From NCBI RefSeq assembly GCF_030384665.1, contig NC_083677.1:1299501-1363500 (forward strand): a stretch of 64,000 nt of DNA, written 5' to 3'. Positions 8,616-21,183 of the stretch are shown here, in pieces. The position numbers and the translations under genes were made by a program. A model generated the notes under the pieces. The model was not told the DNA's origin. It saw only the letters and a program-made list of their open reading frames with translations, and did no database searches. Position 1 is the stretch's first letter; every line of letters starts with the position of its first letter. This DNA comes from Lodderomyces elongisporus (lineage: Eukaryota > Ascomycota > Pichiomycetes > Serinales > Debaryomycetaceae).

Positions 8616-9936
8616 TGTTAATTATTAAATTGTAGTCTTACTCAATTATTGATTGTAAAATCTGGTTAATGTTGTCGAGTAAGGCTTGGTGGTGTGTTTA
8701 ATTGTGGTAAAAGAAAGAAGAAGAAGAAGAAGAAGAAGAAGAAGAAGAAAAGGGTAAAAGAATGTTTGAGGTCACAAGGGTTTTGTTTGTGGATATTTAT
8801 ACTTCACCAGGTAGCCCTCCAGTCACGCCTTGTAGTTGGAGACTAACAAGTAAATTGTGTTATGCCATATACATTGTGGTTGCAAAACCCGCGAGGAAGT
8901 GAGGGGAACAGAAGGGCGTGTGCAATTGTATACGCTACCAAATGCTTTATAACAAAAAACCAAATGGGTGCTGCCAAATGGGGTGTTGCCAATAGTGTGT
9001 TGCCAATAGTGTGTGGCTGTAGCAGAAAACGGACGACTAGAGTGAATGAATTGTATGTTTGGATGCATGTTGGCTCAACACAATCTACAACCTTATACAT
9101 CCTGCAATGCATTCTATCTCCACAAACAATTCTCGACGGATTGCCGTCAAGCTTGCAACGAGTCGAGAATTGTTTGTGTGTGTTGATTATTCCCCTGAGT
9201 TTGGTGCGAATTTACGGGAAAACTTTTTTCTGCTGAAGTTTGAGGATAACTGTGGGCTCAGCTGCCCACTGTAGTGTTTTTTTGTAAAGTACACACGCAC
9301 CCGCGCGCGTCCATCTTACGTGTATATTACGTGTATCTTAGGTTGACTCGTTCACAGCAGCTCACGTGCGCGTATACATACACATACTCCAACCCGAGAT
9401 ACTCTAGTTTACAATGACAGCGATTGCGCGAAATATACAGAACGTTCAATTTGAGAAATAATTTGTAGGCAGAGTGCGAGATAGAAGAATGGTTCAATTA
9501 CAAATAGCAGAGTGTATACAAAAACAGAAAGGTGTGTTAATATTAGAAAAAAAAGTGCATATATTAGTAGCAAAACTCACTGAGTCCCTCACCATGATGT
9601 GTTCCTGAAAACGAGTGAAAGCTGTATATGTTAAACGAGTGTAGATGCAGGTGCAATGGGAGATACCAAAAGTGTGTGCGTGCCAGTGACGGATAAGATA
9701 AGTAGTAGCAGGGCCCTTTGTGGTGTTTGAACACGGGCACACTTTTTGGTGAGCTCCCCTGCTTTGGGATCATGGCTGGGTTTGTGATATAGTTGGCCAT
9801 GGAGCAGCAGCAGCAATATTAGGAACAGCAATAGCAGGAACAGCATCAGCAACACCACCAGAAATAACACCGGTAAAATTTTTGACAAATTTGAAGCGCT
9901 TGTTTTGAGTTTAGTCGACGCTGGATAGCACACACT

Positions 9937-10440
9937 ATGCCAAATATGATAAATATAAGTAGTGGTGGTAGTGGTGGTGGTCATAGTGGTGGTGGTAGTG
10001 GTGGTGGTCATAGTGGTGGTGGTCATAGTGGTGGTGGTAGTAGTAGTGGTGGTAGTAGTATTGGTGGTGATGGTAGTAGTGGTGGTGGTGATGGTAATAG
10101 TGGTGGTGGTGATGGTAGTAGTGGTGGTGGTAGTAGTGGTAGTAGTGGTGATGGTAGTAGTGGTGGTGGTGGTGATGGTAGTAGTGGTGGTGGTAGTAGT
10201 GGTAGTAGTGGTGATGGTAGTAGTGGTAGTAGTGGTGATGGTAGTAGTGGTGGTGGTGGTGGTGGTGGTGGTGATGGTAATAGTGGTGGTGGTGATGGTA
10301 ATAGTGGTGGTGGTGATGGTAGTAGTGGTGGTGGTAGTAGTGGTGGTGGTAGTGGTAGTAGTGGTGGTGGTGGTAGTAAAGCTATTCCACCACGAGCAAA
10401 CAATGATTATTATGTAGCAAAATTAAACCCCGAGAACTGA
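9937..10440 (+). CDS. Gly/Ser-rich tract ORF, 167 codons (allele A), unit 3
   Basis: Same translated sequence as the ORF at 2430-2933. The identical allele in units 1, 3 and 4 but not 2 shows that alleles are not strictly ordered along the array. Confidence 0.35.
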   Translation: MPNMINISSGGSGGGHSGGGSGGGHSGGGHSGGGSSSGGSSIGGDGSSGGGDGNSGGGDGSSGGGSSGSSGDGSSGGGGDGSSGGGSSGSSGDGSSGSSGDGSSGGGGGGGGDGNSGGGDGNSGGGDGSSGGGSSGGGSGSSGGGGSKAIPPRANNDYYVAKLNPEN

Positions 10441-10822
10441 TTCCACAAGCTTTTCTTCTGCACCATCTGAAACAACTTGCACGGTGACTTATACAACTCA
10501 ACCTGTGATTCTATGATCCCGCTGTGCCTTGTTGATACTCCTAGTGCATATGCATCCTCCACATTTTTCGTCCCCCGTGCAAGATCATACGACAAAGGCG
10601 CCATTTTGCCGCAGGATCTGCCAAGTTCAGAATAAATGTGTGAGTCAGCAGCTACACTAGTGCAATGTTGTGGTAGGCTATGGGAAACGGTAGCAGAGGT
10701 CGGTGGGCTCCCCCTGCTTTGGGATCATGGCTGGGTTTGTGATATAGTCATCCGTGAAGCAGCAACAGAGGTAACATCAGAAATAGCATCAGGAACAGCA
10801 TCGGTGGTATTTATAGTAGCAG

Positions 10823-12376
10823 TTACCAATAAAAGAGCGATAATATAGCAAAGATCGGCATTAGCATGTAAAATCGCAGCCGGTAGAAGGCGTTTATTAA
10901 CACCAGTTTTAACCTCCTGATTAGTTTTTTATGTTTTTTTTGTTTTTCATTTTCATCATCGGATAAGCTATATCCAAGTTCTGCAATTAGCAGAGCCTTG
11001 GGTTTGTTCAGGAAGATTTCCGACCCCTTTTTGAAGATTGATTTTAGGCTCTTTACTGAGCGAGTATAGTAGCTAGTTGGCGGTAATGTTTTTGTTTCGA
11101 AGTTTGCTAGAAGCCACCCCCCCTCAACAACCTCAATGTGTTGATTAAAAGTTTCAAGCAACCATCTAGCATACTCTTCAGGTGTCTTTACTTTTGTTTT
11201 GCCAAACCTGAAGAACTTTTTACTTCCCCCCTCTTTGATGTACGACTTGTGGTAGTCGACAATCCAGACTTGGATTCTTGGTCGACGAGCCACTTTAGGC
11301 CCTACTCCGACAAGAAGCTTATAGCCAATCTTGTTTTGTTTTGTGAGATAGGCTATATCGCGTGCAAGCTTCGAAAGAATGTCCTTCCTCTCCTTGGCAA
11401 GCATCGGGAAACGGACATTACCTGTGGGGCTACTTTCATCAATGTAGTATGACTGTCGTTTTGACGAGGAGGAGAAATAAGCCGCAAAACTAGTGTTCTT
11501 TGTGTTCTCTGTGTTCTCTGTGTTCTCTGTGTGCTTTGTTTGTTTTGTGTGTTTTGTGTGTTTTGTGTTCTTTTTGGAGTTGGAGTTGGTCTGGTGATTG
11601 GAGGCAGTGGTGTCAGTAGTGTTTATAGCATTTGAGGAACTCTCTGTGAACATGTTCACACCTTTTAAATCATTTTGCAAACCGTAGACTATATTAGTTT
11701 CCTTGTCAAAAGCAGGGGTCATGGTGTAGTACCTTTCTTCTCCTTCAAACTCAAAACTAAAGAGATGAAGATAAGGAAGCAAAAAAGATGGTTTTTCATA
11801 ATGGGTATTCATTTTGGCTGCTTTATCTCTGATGTCTTCGAAATGCTCTTTTGTAACGCTGTATATCAAATATTTTCCATCGGCAGATGAAAACAATGAT
11901 TCACCAATCTTAATAACCGAGTCTTCATCGATACCAAACGATTGTAAAATCAAGGCGTCTGATAGTCCTAACATCCGTCTCACCCAGTGAAAAATCTTTG
12001 GACTGATAGATTTAAACTTCGCATTAGAGCCTTCCAGCAGCATAACAATATCGACTGAATCATATTTATTCCACAATCTTCTCTCACTGTCAATTATGGA
12101 AATTTTAATACCTTCAGTGAGGAAAAATCTTTCGGCATTTTTGGCAATTGACAAATTATTGGTTAACGAGGATGGCGACTTTGATTCAACTTTTTCAGAG
12201 AGCTGTGAAGTTGGTGATGATTTGGCTTTCTTCACAAAGGCGGTCTTCAATTTCTCAAATGCCACTTTTGGAGATTTGAGAGCAGGTTTCTGTGATAATT
12301 TAAACCGAACCTTGGGCTCGGCGGGTTTGGAATCCTTTGCAAAGACGTTTTGAAAACATTTATTAAAAAAGGGCAT
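10823..12376 (-). CDS. PIPK-fold predicted pseudokinase, array copy 3
   Basis: Protein identical to copy 1. His282 codon CAC; promoter (GAA)11; flanked on both sides by tract allele A. Confidence 0.8.
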   Translation of the reverse strand: MPFFNKCFQNVFAKDSKPAEPKVRFKLSQKPALKSPKVAFEKLKTAFVKKAKSSPTSQLSEKVESKSPSSLTNNLSIAKNAERFFLTEGIKISIIDSERRLWNKYDSVDIVMLLEGSNAKFKSISPKIFHWVRRMLGLSDALILQSFGIDEDSVIKIGESLFSSADGKYLIYSVTKEHFEDIRDKAAKMNTHYEKPSFLLPYLHLFSFEFEGEERYYTMTPAFDKETNIVYGLQNDLKGVNMFTESSSNAINTTDTTASNHQTNSNSKKNTKHTKHTKQTKHTENTENTENTKNTSFAAYFSSSSKRQSYYIDESSPTGNVRFPMLAKERKDILSKLARDIAYLTKQNKIGYKLLVGVGPKVARRPRIQVWIVDYHKSYIKEGGSKKFFRFGKTKVKTPEEYARWLLETFNQHIEVVEGGWLLANFETKTLPPTSYYTRSVKSLKSIFKKGSEIFLNKPKALLIAELGYSLSDDENEKQKKHKKLIRRLKLVLINAFYRLRFYMLMPIFAILSLFYW

Positions 12377-13697
12377 TGTTAATTATTAAATTGTAGTCTT
12401 ACTCAATTATTGATTGTAAAATCTGGTTAATGTTGTCGAGTAAGGCTTGGTGGTGTGTTTAATTGTGGTAAAAGAAAGAAGAAGAAGAAGAAGAAGAAGA
12501 AGAAGAAGAAAAGGGTAAAAGAATGTTTGAGGTCACAAGGGTTTTGTTTGTGGATATTTATACTTCACCAGGTAGCCCTCCAGTCACGCCTTGTAGTTGG
12601 AGACTAACAAGTAAATTGTGTTATGCCATATACATTGTGGTTGCAAAACCCGCGAGGAAGTGAGGGGAACAGAAGGGCGTGTGCAATTGTATACGCTACC
12701 AAATGCTTTATAACAAAAAACCAAATGGGTGCTGCCAAATGGGGTGTTGCCAATAGTGTGTTGCCAATAGTGTGTGGCTGTAGCAGAAAACGGACGACTA
12801 GAGTGAATGAATTGTATGTTTGGATGCATGTTGGCTCAACACAATCTACAACCTTATACATCCTGCAATGCATTCTATCTCCACAAACAATTCTCGACGG
12901 ATTGCCGTCAAGCTTGCAACGAGTCGAGAATTGTTTGTGTGTGTTGATTATTCCCCTGAGTTTGGTGCGAATTTACGGGAAAACTTTTTTCTGCTGAAGT
13001 TTGAGGATAACTGTGGGCTCAGCTGCCCACTGTAGTGTTTTTTTGTAAAGTACACACGCACCCGCGCGCGTCCATCTTACGTGTATATTACGTGTATCTT
13101 AGGTTGACTCGTTCACAGCAGCTCACGTGCGCGTATACATACACATACTCCAACCCGAGATACTCTAGTTTACAATGACAGCGATTGCGCGAAATATACA
13201 GAACGTTCAATTTGAGAAATAATTTGTAGGCAGAGTGCGAGATAGAAGAATGGTTCAATTACAAATAGCAGAGTGTATACAAAAACAGAAAGGTGTGTTA
13301 ATATTAGAAAAAAAAGTGCATATATTAGTAGCAAAACTCACTGAGTCCCTCACCATGATGTGTTCCTGAAAACGAGTGAAAGCTGTATATGTTAAACGAG
13401 TGTAGATGCAGGTGCAATGGGAGATACCAAAAGTGTGTGCGTGCCAGTGACGGATAAGATAAGTAGTAGCAGGGCCCTTTGTGGTGTTTGAACACGGGCA
13501 CACTTTTTGGTGAGCTCCCCTGCTTTGGGATCATGGCTGGGTTTGTGATATAGTTGGCCATGGAGCAGCAGCAGCAATATTAGGAACAGCAATAGCAGGA
13601 ACAGCATCAGCAACACCACCAGAAATAACACCGGTAAAATTTTTGACAAATTTGAAGCGCTTGTTTTGAGTTTAGTCGACGCTGGATAGCACACACT

Positions 13698-14201
13698 ATG
13701 CCAAATATGATAAATATAAGTAGTGGTGGTAGTGGTGGTGGTCATAGTGGTGGTGGTAGTGGTGGTGGTCATAGTGGTGGTGGTCATAGTGGTGGTGGTA
13801 GTAGTAGTGGTGGTAGTAGTATTGGTGGTGATGGTAGTAGTGGTGGTGGTGATGGTAATAGTGGTGGTGGTGATGGTAGTAGTGGTGGTGGTAGTAGTGG
13901 TAGTAGTGGTGATGGTAGTAGTGGTGGTGGTGGTGATGGTAGTAGTGGTGGTGGTAGTAGTGGTAGTAGTGGTGATGGTAGTAGTGGTAGTAGTGGTGAT
14001 GGTAGTAGTGGTGGTGGTGGTGGTGGTGGTGGTGATGGTAATAGTGGTGGTGGTGATGGTAATAGTGGTGGTGGTGATGGTAGTAGTGGTGGTGGTAGTA
14101 GTGGTGGTGGTAGTGGTAGTAGTGGTGGTGGTGGTAGTAAAGCTATTCCACCACGAGCAAACAATGATTATTATGTAGCAAAATTAAACCCCGAGAACTG
14201 A
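13698..14201 (+). CDS. Gly/Ser-rich tract ORF, 167 codons (allele A), unit 4
   Basis: Same translated sequence as in units 1 and 3. Confidence 0.35.
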   Translation: MPNMINISSGGSGGGHSGGGSGGGHSGGGHSGGGSSSGGSSIGGDGSSGGGDGNSGGGDGSSGGGSSGSSGDGSSGGGGDGSSGGGSSGSSGDGSSGSSGDGSSGGGGGGGGDGNSGGGDGNSGGGDGSSGGGSSGGGSGSSGGGGSKAIPPRANNDYYVAKLNPEN

Positions 14202-14583
14202 TTCCACAAGCTTTTCTTCTGCACCATCTGAAACAACTTGCACGGTGACTTATACAACTCAACCTGTGATTCTATGATCCCGCTGTGCCTTGTTGATACT
14301 CCTAGTGCATATGCATCCTCCACATTTTTCGTCCCCCGTGCAAGATCATACGACAAAGGCGCCATTTTGCCGCAGGATCTGCCAAGTTCAGAATAAATGT
14401 GTGAGTCAGCAGCTACACTAGTGCAATGTTGTGGTAGGCTATGGGAAACGGTAGCAGAGGTCGGTGGGCTCCCCCTGCTTTGGGATCATGGCTGGGTTTG
14501 TGATATAGTCATCCGTGAAGCAGCAACAGAGGTAACATCAGAAATAGCATCAGGAACAGCATCGGTGGTATTTATAGTAGCAG

Positions 14584-16137
14584 TTACCAATAAAAGAGCG
14601 ATAATATAGCAAAGATCGGCATTAGCATGTAAAATCGCAGCCGGTAGAAGGCGTTTATTAACACCAGTTTTAACCTCCTGATTAGTTTTTTATGTTTTTT
14701 TTGTTTTTCATTTTCATCATCGGATAAGCTATATCCAAGTTCTGCAATTAGCAGAGCCTTGGGTTTGTTCAGGAAGATTTCCGACCCCTTTTTGAAGATT
14801 GATTTTAGGCTCTTTACTGAGCGAGTATAGTAGCTAGTTGGCGGTAATGTTTTTGTTTCGAAGTTTGCTAGAAGCCACCCCCCCTCAACAACCTCAATGT
14901 GTTGATTAAAAGTTTCAAGCAACCATCTAGCATACTCTTCAGGTGTCTTTACTTTTGTTTTGCCAAACCTGAAGAACTTTTTACTTCCCCCCTCTTTGAT
15001 GTACGACTTGTGGTAGTCGACAATCCAGACTTGGATTCTTGGTCGACGAGCCACTTTAGGCCCTACTCCGACAAGAAGCTTATAGCCAATCTTGTTTTGT
15101 TTTGTGAGATAGGCTATATCGCGTGCAAGCTTCGAAAGAATGTCCTTCCTCTCCTTGGCAAGCATCGGGAAACGGACATTACCTGTGGGGCTACTTTCAT
15201 CAATGTAGTATGACTGTCGTTTTGACGAGGAGGAGAAATAAGCCGCAAAACTAGTGTTCTTTGTGTTCTCTGTGTTCTCTGTGTTCTCTGTATGCTTTGT
15301 TTGTTTTGTGTGTTTTGTGTGTTTTGTGTTCTTTTTGGAGTTGGAGTTGGTCTGGTGATTGGAGGCAGTGGTGTCAGTAGTGTTTATAGCATTTGAGGAA
15401 CTCTCTGTGAACATGTTCACACCTTTTAAATCATTTTGCAAACCGTAGACTATATTAGTTTCCTTGTCAAAAGCAGGGGTCATGGTGTAGTACCTTTCTT
15501 CTCCTTCAAACTCAAAACTAAAGAGATGAAGATAAGGAAGCAAAAAAGATGGTTTTTCATAATGGGTATTCATTTTGGCTGCTTTATCTCTGATGTCTTC
15601 GAAATGCTCTTTTGTAACGCTGTATATCAAATATTTTCCATCGGCAGATGAAAACAATGATTCACCAATCTTAATAACCGAGTCTTCATCGATACCAAAC
15701 GATTGTAAAATCAAGGCGTCTGATAGTCCTAACATCCGTCTCACCCAGTGAAAAATCTTTGGACTGATAGATTTAAACTTCGCATTAGAGCCTTCCAGCA
15801 GCATAACAATATCGACTGAATCATATTTATTCCACAATCTTCTCTCACTGTCAATTATGGAAATTTTAATACCTTCAGTGAGGAAAAATCTTTCGGCATT
15901 TTTGGCAATTGACAAATTATTGGTTAACGAGGATGGCGACTTTGATTCAACTTTTTCAGAGAGCTGTGAAGTTGGTGATGATTTGGCTTTCTTCACAAAG
16001 GCGGTCTTCAATTTCTCAAATGCCACTTTTGGAGATTTGAGAGCAGGTTTCTGTGATAATTTAAACCGAACCTTGGGCTCGGCGGGTTTGGAATCCTTTG
16101 CAAAGACGTTTTGAAAACATTTATTAAAAAAGGGCAT
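14584..16137 (-). CDS. PIPK-fold predicted pseudokinase, array copy 4
   Basis: Protein identical to copy 1, but the His282 codon is CAT rather than CAC, a silent change that marks a second subfamily of units. Promoter (GAA)11. The shortest tract allele (C) lies on its 5' side. Confidence 0.8.
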   Translation of the reverse strand: MPFFNKCFQNVFAKDSKPAEPKVRFKLSQKPALKSPKVAFEKLKTAFVKKAKSSPTSQLSEKVESKSPSSLTNNLSIAKNAERFFLTEGIKISIIDSERRLWNKYDSVDIVMLLEGSNAKFKSISPKIFHWVRRMLGLSDALILQSFGIDEDSVIKIGESLFSSADGKYLIYSVTKEHFEDIRDKAAKMNTHYEKPSFLLPYLHLFSFEFEGEERYYTMTPAFDKETNIVYGLQNDLKGVNMFTESSSNAINTTDTTASNHQTNSNSKKNTKHTKHTKQTKHTENTENTENTKNTSFAAYFSSSSKRQSYYIDESSPTGNVRFPMLAKERKDILSKLARDIAYLTKQNKIGYKLLVGVGPKVARRPRIQVWIVDYHKSYIKEGGSKKFFRFGKTKVKTPEEYARWLLETFNQHIEVVEGGWLLANFETKTLPPTSYYTRSVKSLKSIFKKGSEIFLNKPKALLIAELGYSLSDDENEKQKKHKKLIRRLKLVLINAFYRLRFYMLMPIFAILSLFYW

Positions 16138-17458
16138 TGTTAATTATTAAATTGTAGTCTTACTCAATTATTGATTGTAAAATCTGGTTAATGTTGTCGA
16201 GTAAGGCTTGGTGGTGTGTTTAATTGTGGTAAAAGAAAGAAGAAGAAGAAGAAGAAGAAGAAGAAGAAGAAAAGGGTAAAAGAATGTTTGAGGTCACAAG
16301 GGTTTTGTTTGTGGATATTTATACTTCACCAGGTAGCCCTCCAGTCACGCCTTGTAGTTGGAGACTAACAAGTAAATTGTGTTATGCCATATACATTGTG
16401 GTTGCAAAACCCGCGAGGAAGTGAGGGGAACAGAAGGGCGTGTGCAATTGTATACGCTACCAAATGCTTTATAACAAAAAACCAAATGGGTGCTGCCAAA
16501 TGGGGTGTTGCCAATAGTGTGTTGCCAATAGTGTGTGGCTGTAGCAGAAAACGGACGACTAGAGTGAATGAATTGTATGTTTGGATGCATGTTGGCTCAA
16601 CACAATCTACAACCTTATACATCCTGCAATGCATTCTATCTCCACAAACAATTCTCGACGGATTGCCGTCAAGCTTGCAACGAGTCGAGAATTGTTTGTG
16701 TGTGTTGATTATTCCCCTGAGTTTGGTGCGAATTTACGGGAAAACTTTTTTCTGCTGAAGTTTGAGGATAACTGTGGGCTCAGCTGCCCACTGTAGTGTT
16801 TTTTTGTAAAGTACACACGCACCCGCGCGCGTCCATCTTACGTGTATATTACGTGTATCTTAGGTTGACTCGTTCACAGCAGCTCACGTGCGCGTATACA
16901 TACACATACTCCAACCCGAGATACTCTAGTTTACAATGACAGCGATTGCGCGAAATATACAGAACGTTCAATTTGAGAAATAATTTGTAGGCAGAGTGCG
17001 AGATAGAAGAATGGTTCAATTACAAATAGCAGAGTGTATACAAAAACAGAAAGGTGTGTTAATATTAGAAAAAAAAGTGCATATATTAGTAGCAAAACTC
17101 ACTGAGTCCCTCACCATGATGTGTTCCTGAAAACGAGTGAAAGCTGTATATGTTAAACGAGTGTAGATGCAGGTGCAATGGGAGATACCAAAAGTGTGTG
17201 CGTGCCAGTGACGGATAAGATAAGTAGTAGCAGGGCCCTTTGTGGTGTTTGAACACGGGCACACTTTTTGGTGAGCTCCCCTGCTTTGGGATCATGGCTG
17301 GGTTTGTGATATAGTTGGCCATGGAGCAGCAGCAGCAATATTAGGAACAGCAATAGCAGGAACAGCATCAGCAACACCACCAGAAATAACACCGGTAAAA
17401 TTTTTGACAAATTTGAAGCGCTTGTTTTGAGTTTAGTCGACGCTGGATAGCACACACT

Positions 17459-17911
17459 ATGCCAAATATGATAAATATAAGTAGTGGTGGTAGTGGTGGT
17501 GGTCATAGTGGTGGTGGTAGTGGTGGTGGTCATAGTGGTGGTGGTAGTAGTAGTGGTGGTAGTAGTATTGGTGGTGATGGTAGTAGTGGTGGTGGTGATG
17601 GTAATAGTGGTGGTGGTGATGGTAGTAGTGGTGGTGGTAGTAGTGGTAGTAGTGGTGATGGTAGTAGTGGTGGTGGTGGTGATGGTAGTAGTGGTGGTGG
17701 TAGTAGTGGTAGTAGTGGTGATGGTAGTAGTGGTAGTAGTGGTGATGGTAGTAGTGGTGGTGGTGGTGGTGGTGGTGGTGATGGTAATAGTGGTGGTGGT
17801 GGTGGTAGTAGTGGTGGTGGTAGTGGTAGTAGTGGTGGTGGTGGTAGTAAAGCTATTCCACCACGAGCAAACAATGATTATTATGTAGCAAAATTAAACC
17901 CCGAGAACTGA
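17459..17911 (+). CDS. Gly/Ser-rich tract ORF, 150 codons (allele C), unit 5
   Basis: The shortest allele in the window. It equals allele B with a further 12-codon deletion that removes DGNSGGG/DGSSGGG blocks near the C-terminal end of the tract. This accounts entirely for the short 3710-bp unit. The frame of the tail is preserved. Confidence 0.35.
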   Translation: MPNMINISSGGSGGGHSGGGSGGGHSGGGSSSGGSSIGGDGSSGGGDGNSGGGDGSSGGGSSGSSGDGSSGGGGDGSSGGGSSGSSGDGSSGSSGDGSSGGGGGGGGDGNSGGGGGSSGGGSGSSGGGGSKAIPPRANNDYYVAKLNPEN

Positions 17912-18293
17912 TTCCACAAGCTTTTCTTCTGCACCATCTGAAACAACTTGCACGGTGACTTATACAACTCAACCTGTGATTCTATGATCCCGCTGTGCCT
18001 TGTTGATACTCCTAGTGCATATGCATCCTCCACATTTTTCGTCCCCCGTGCAAGATCATACGACAAAGGCGCCATTTTGCCGCAGGATCTGCCAAGTTCA
18101 GAATAAATGTGTGAGTCAGCAGCTACACTAGTGCAATGTTGTGGTAGGCTATGGGAAACGGTAGCAGAGGTCGGTGGGCTCCCCCTGCTTTGGGATCATG
18201 GCTGGGTTTGTGATATAGTCATCCGTGAAGCAGCAACAGAGGTAACATCAGAAATAGCATCAGGAACAGCATCGGTGGTATTTATAGTAGCAG

Positions 18294-19847
18294 TTACCAA
18301 TAAAAGAGCGATAATATAGCAAAGATCGGCATTAGCATGTAAAATCGCAGCCGGTAGAAGGCGTTTATTAACACCAGTTTTAACCTCCTGATTAGTTTTT
18401 TATGTTTTTTTTGTTTTTCATTTTCATCATCGGATAAGCTATATCCAAGTTCTGCAATTAGCAGAGCCTTGGGTTTGTTCAGGAAGATTTCCGACCCCTT
18501 TTTGAAGATTGATTTTAGGCTCTTTACTGAGCGAGTATAGTAGCTAGTTGGCGGTAATGTTTTTGTTTCGAAGTTTGCTAGAAGCCACCCCCCCTCAACA
18601 ACCTCAATGTGTTGATTAAAAGTTTCAAGCAACCATCTAGCATACTCTTCAGGTGTCTTTACTTTTGTTTTGCCAAACCTGAAGAACTTTTTACTTCCCC
18701 CCTCTTTGATGTACGACTTGTGGTAGTCGACAATCCAGACTTGGATTCTTGGTCGACGAGCCACTTTAGGCCCTACTCCGACAAGAAGCTTATAGCCAAT
18801 CTTGTTTTGTTTTGTGAGATAGGCTATATCGCGTGCAAGCTTCGAAAGAATGTCCTTCCTCTCCTTGGCAAGCATCGGGAAACGGACATTACCTGTGGGG
18901 CTACTTTCATCAATGTAGTATGACTGTCGTTTTGACGAGGAGGAGAAATAAGCCGCAAAACTAGTGTTCTTTGTGTTCTCTGTGTTCTCTGTGTTCTCTG
19001 TATGCTTTGTTTGTTTTGTGTGTTTTGTGTGTTTTGTGTTCTTTTTGGAGTTGGAGTTGGTCTGGTGATTGGAGGCAGTGGTGTCAGTAGTGTTTATAGC
19101 ATTTGAGGAACTCTCTGTGAACATGTTCACACCTTTTAAATCATTTTGCAAACCGTAGACTATATTAGTTTCCTTGTCAAAAGCAGGGGTCATGGTGTAG
19201 TACCTTTCTTCTCCTTCAAACTCAAAACTAAAGAGATGAAGATAAGGAAGCAAAAAAGATGGTTTTTCATAATGGGTATTCATTTTGGCTGCTTTATCTC
19301 TGATGTCTTCGAAATGCTCTTTTGTAACGCTGTATATCAAATATTTTCCATCGGCAGATGAAAACAATGATTCACCAATCTTAATAACCGAGTCTTCATC
19401 GATACCAAACGATTGTAAAATCAAGGCGTCTGATAGTCCTAACATCCGTCTCACCCAGTGAAAAATCTTTGGACTGATAGATTTAAACTTCGCATTAGAG
19501 CCTTCCAGCAGCATAACAATATCGACTGAATCATATTTATTCCACAATCTTCTCTCACTGTCAATTATGGAAATTTTAATACCTTCAGTGAGGAAAAATC
19601 TTTCGGCATTTTTGGCAATTGACAAATTATTGGTTAACGAGGATGGCGACTTTGATTCAACTTTTTCAGAGAGCTGTGAAGTTGGTGATGATTTGGCTTT
19701 CTTCACAAAGGCGGTCTTCAATTTCTCAAATGCCACTTTTGGAGATTTGAGAGCAGGTTTCTGTGATAATTTAAACCGAACCTTGGGCTCGGCGGGTTTG
19801 GAATCCTTTGCAAAGACGTTTTGAAAACATTTATTAAAAAAGGGCAT
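18294..19847 (-). CDS. PIPK-fold predicted pseudokinase, array copy 5
   Basis: Protein identical to copy 1. His282 codon CAT. First copy with the long (GAA)16 promoter allele (19949-19996). Confidence 0.8.
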   Translation of the reverse strand: MPFFNKCFQNVFAKDSKPAEPKVRFKLSQKPALKSPKVAFEKLKTAFVKKAKSSPTSQLSEKVESKSPSSLTNNLSIAKNAERFFLTEGIKISIIDSERRLWNKYDSVDIVMLLEGSNAKFKSISPKIFHWVRRMLGLSDALILQSFGIDEDSVIKIGESLFSSADGKYLIYSVTKEHFEDIRDKAAKMNTHYEKPSFLLPYLHLFSFEFEGEERYYTMTPAFDKETNIVYGLQNDLKGVNMFTESSSNAINTTDTTASNHQTNSNSKKNTKHTKHTKQTKHTENTENTENTKNTSFAAYFSSSSKRQSYYIDESSPTGNVRFPMLAKERKDILSKLARDIAYLTKQNKIGYKLLVGVGPKVARRPRIQVWIVDYHKSYIKEGGSKKFFRFGKTKVKTPEEYARWLLETFNQHIEVVEGGWLLANFETKTLPPTSYYTRSVKSLKSIFKKGSEIFLNKPKALLIAELGYSLSDDENEKQKKHKKLIRRLKLVLINAFYRLRFYMLMPIFAILSLFYW

Positions 19848-21183
19848 TGTTAATTATTAAATTGTAGTCTTACTCAATTATTGATTGTAAAATCTGGTTA
19901 ATGTTGTCGAGTAAGGCTTGGTGGTGTGTTTAATTGTGGTAAAAGAAAGAAGAAGAAGAAGAAGAAGAAGAAGAAGAAGAAGAAGAAGAAGAAGAAAAGG
20001 GTAAAAGAATGTTTGAGGTCACAAGGGTTTTGTTTGTGGATATTTATACTTCACCAGGTAGCCCTCCAGTCACGCCTTGTAGTTGGAGACTAACAAGTAA
20101 ATTGTGTTATGCCATATACATTGTGGTTGCAAAACCCGCGAGGAAGTGAGGGGAACAGAAGGGCGTGTGCAATTGTATACGCTACCAAATGCTTTATAAC
20201 AAAAAACCAAATGGGTGCTGCCAAATGGGGTGTTGCCAATAGTGTGTTGCCAATAGTGTGTGGCTGTAGCAGAAAACGGACGACTAGAGTGAATGAATTG
20301 TATGTTTGGATGCATGTTGGCTCAACACAATCTACAACCTTATACATCCTGCAATGCATTCTATCTCCACAAACAATTCTCGACGGATTGCCGTCAAGCT
20401 TGCAACGAGTCGAGAATTGTTTGTGTGTGTTGATTATTCCCCTGAGTTTGGTGCGAATTTACGGGAAAACTTTTTTCTGCTGAAGTTTGAGGATAACTGT
20501 GGGCTCAGCTGCCCACTGTAGTGTTTTTTTGTAAAGTACACACGCACCCGCGCGCGTCCATCTTACGTGTATATTACGTGTATCTTAGGTTGACTCGTTC
20601 ACAGCAGCTCACGTGCGCGTATACATACACATACTCCAACCCGAGATACTCTAGTTTACAATGACAGCGATTGCGCGAAATATACAGAACGTTCAATTTG
20701 AGAAATAATTTGTAGGCAGAGTGCGAGATAGAAGAATGGTTCAATTACAAATAGCAGAGTGTATACAAAAACAGAAAGGTGTGTTAATATTAGAAAAAAA
20801 AGTGCATATATTAGTAGCAAAACTCACTGAGTCCCTCACCATGATGTGTTCCTGAAAACGAGTGAAAGCTGTATATGTTAAACGAGTGTAGATGCAGGTG
20901 CAATGGGAGATACCAAAAGTGTGTGCGTGCCAGTGACGGATAAGATAAGTAGTAGCAGGGCCCTTTGTGGTGTTTGAACACGGGCACACTTTTTGGTGAG
21001 CTCCCCTGCTTTGGGATCATGGCTGGGTTTGTGATATAGTTGGCCATGGAGCAGCAGCAGCAATATTAGGAACAGCAATAGCAGGAACAGCATCAGCAAC
21101 ACCACCAGAAATAACACCGGTAAAATTTTTGACAAATTTGAAGCGCTTGTTTTGAGTTTAGTCGACGCTGGATAGCACACACT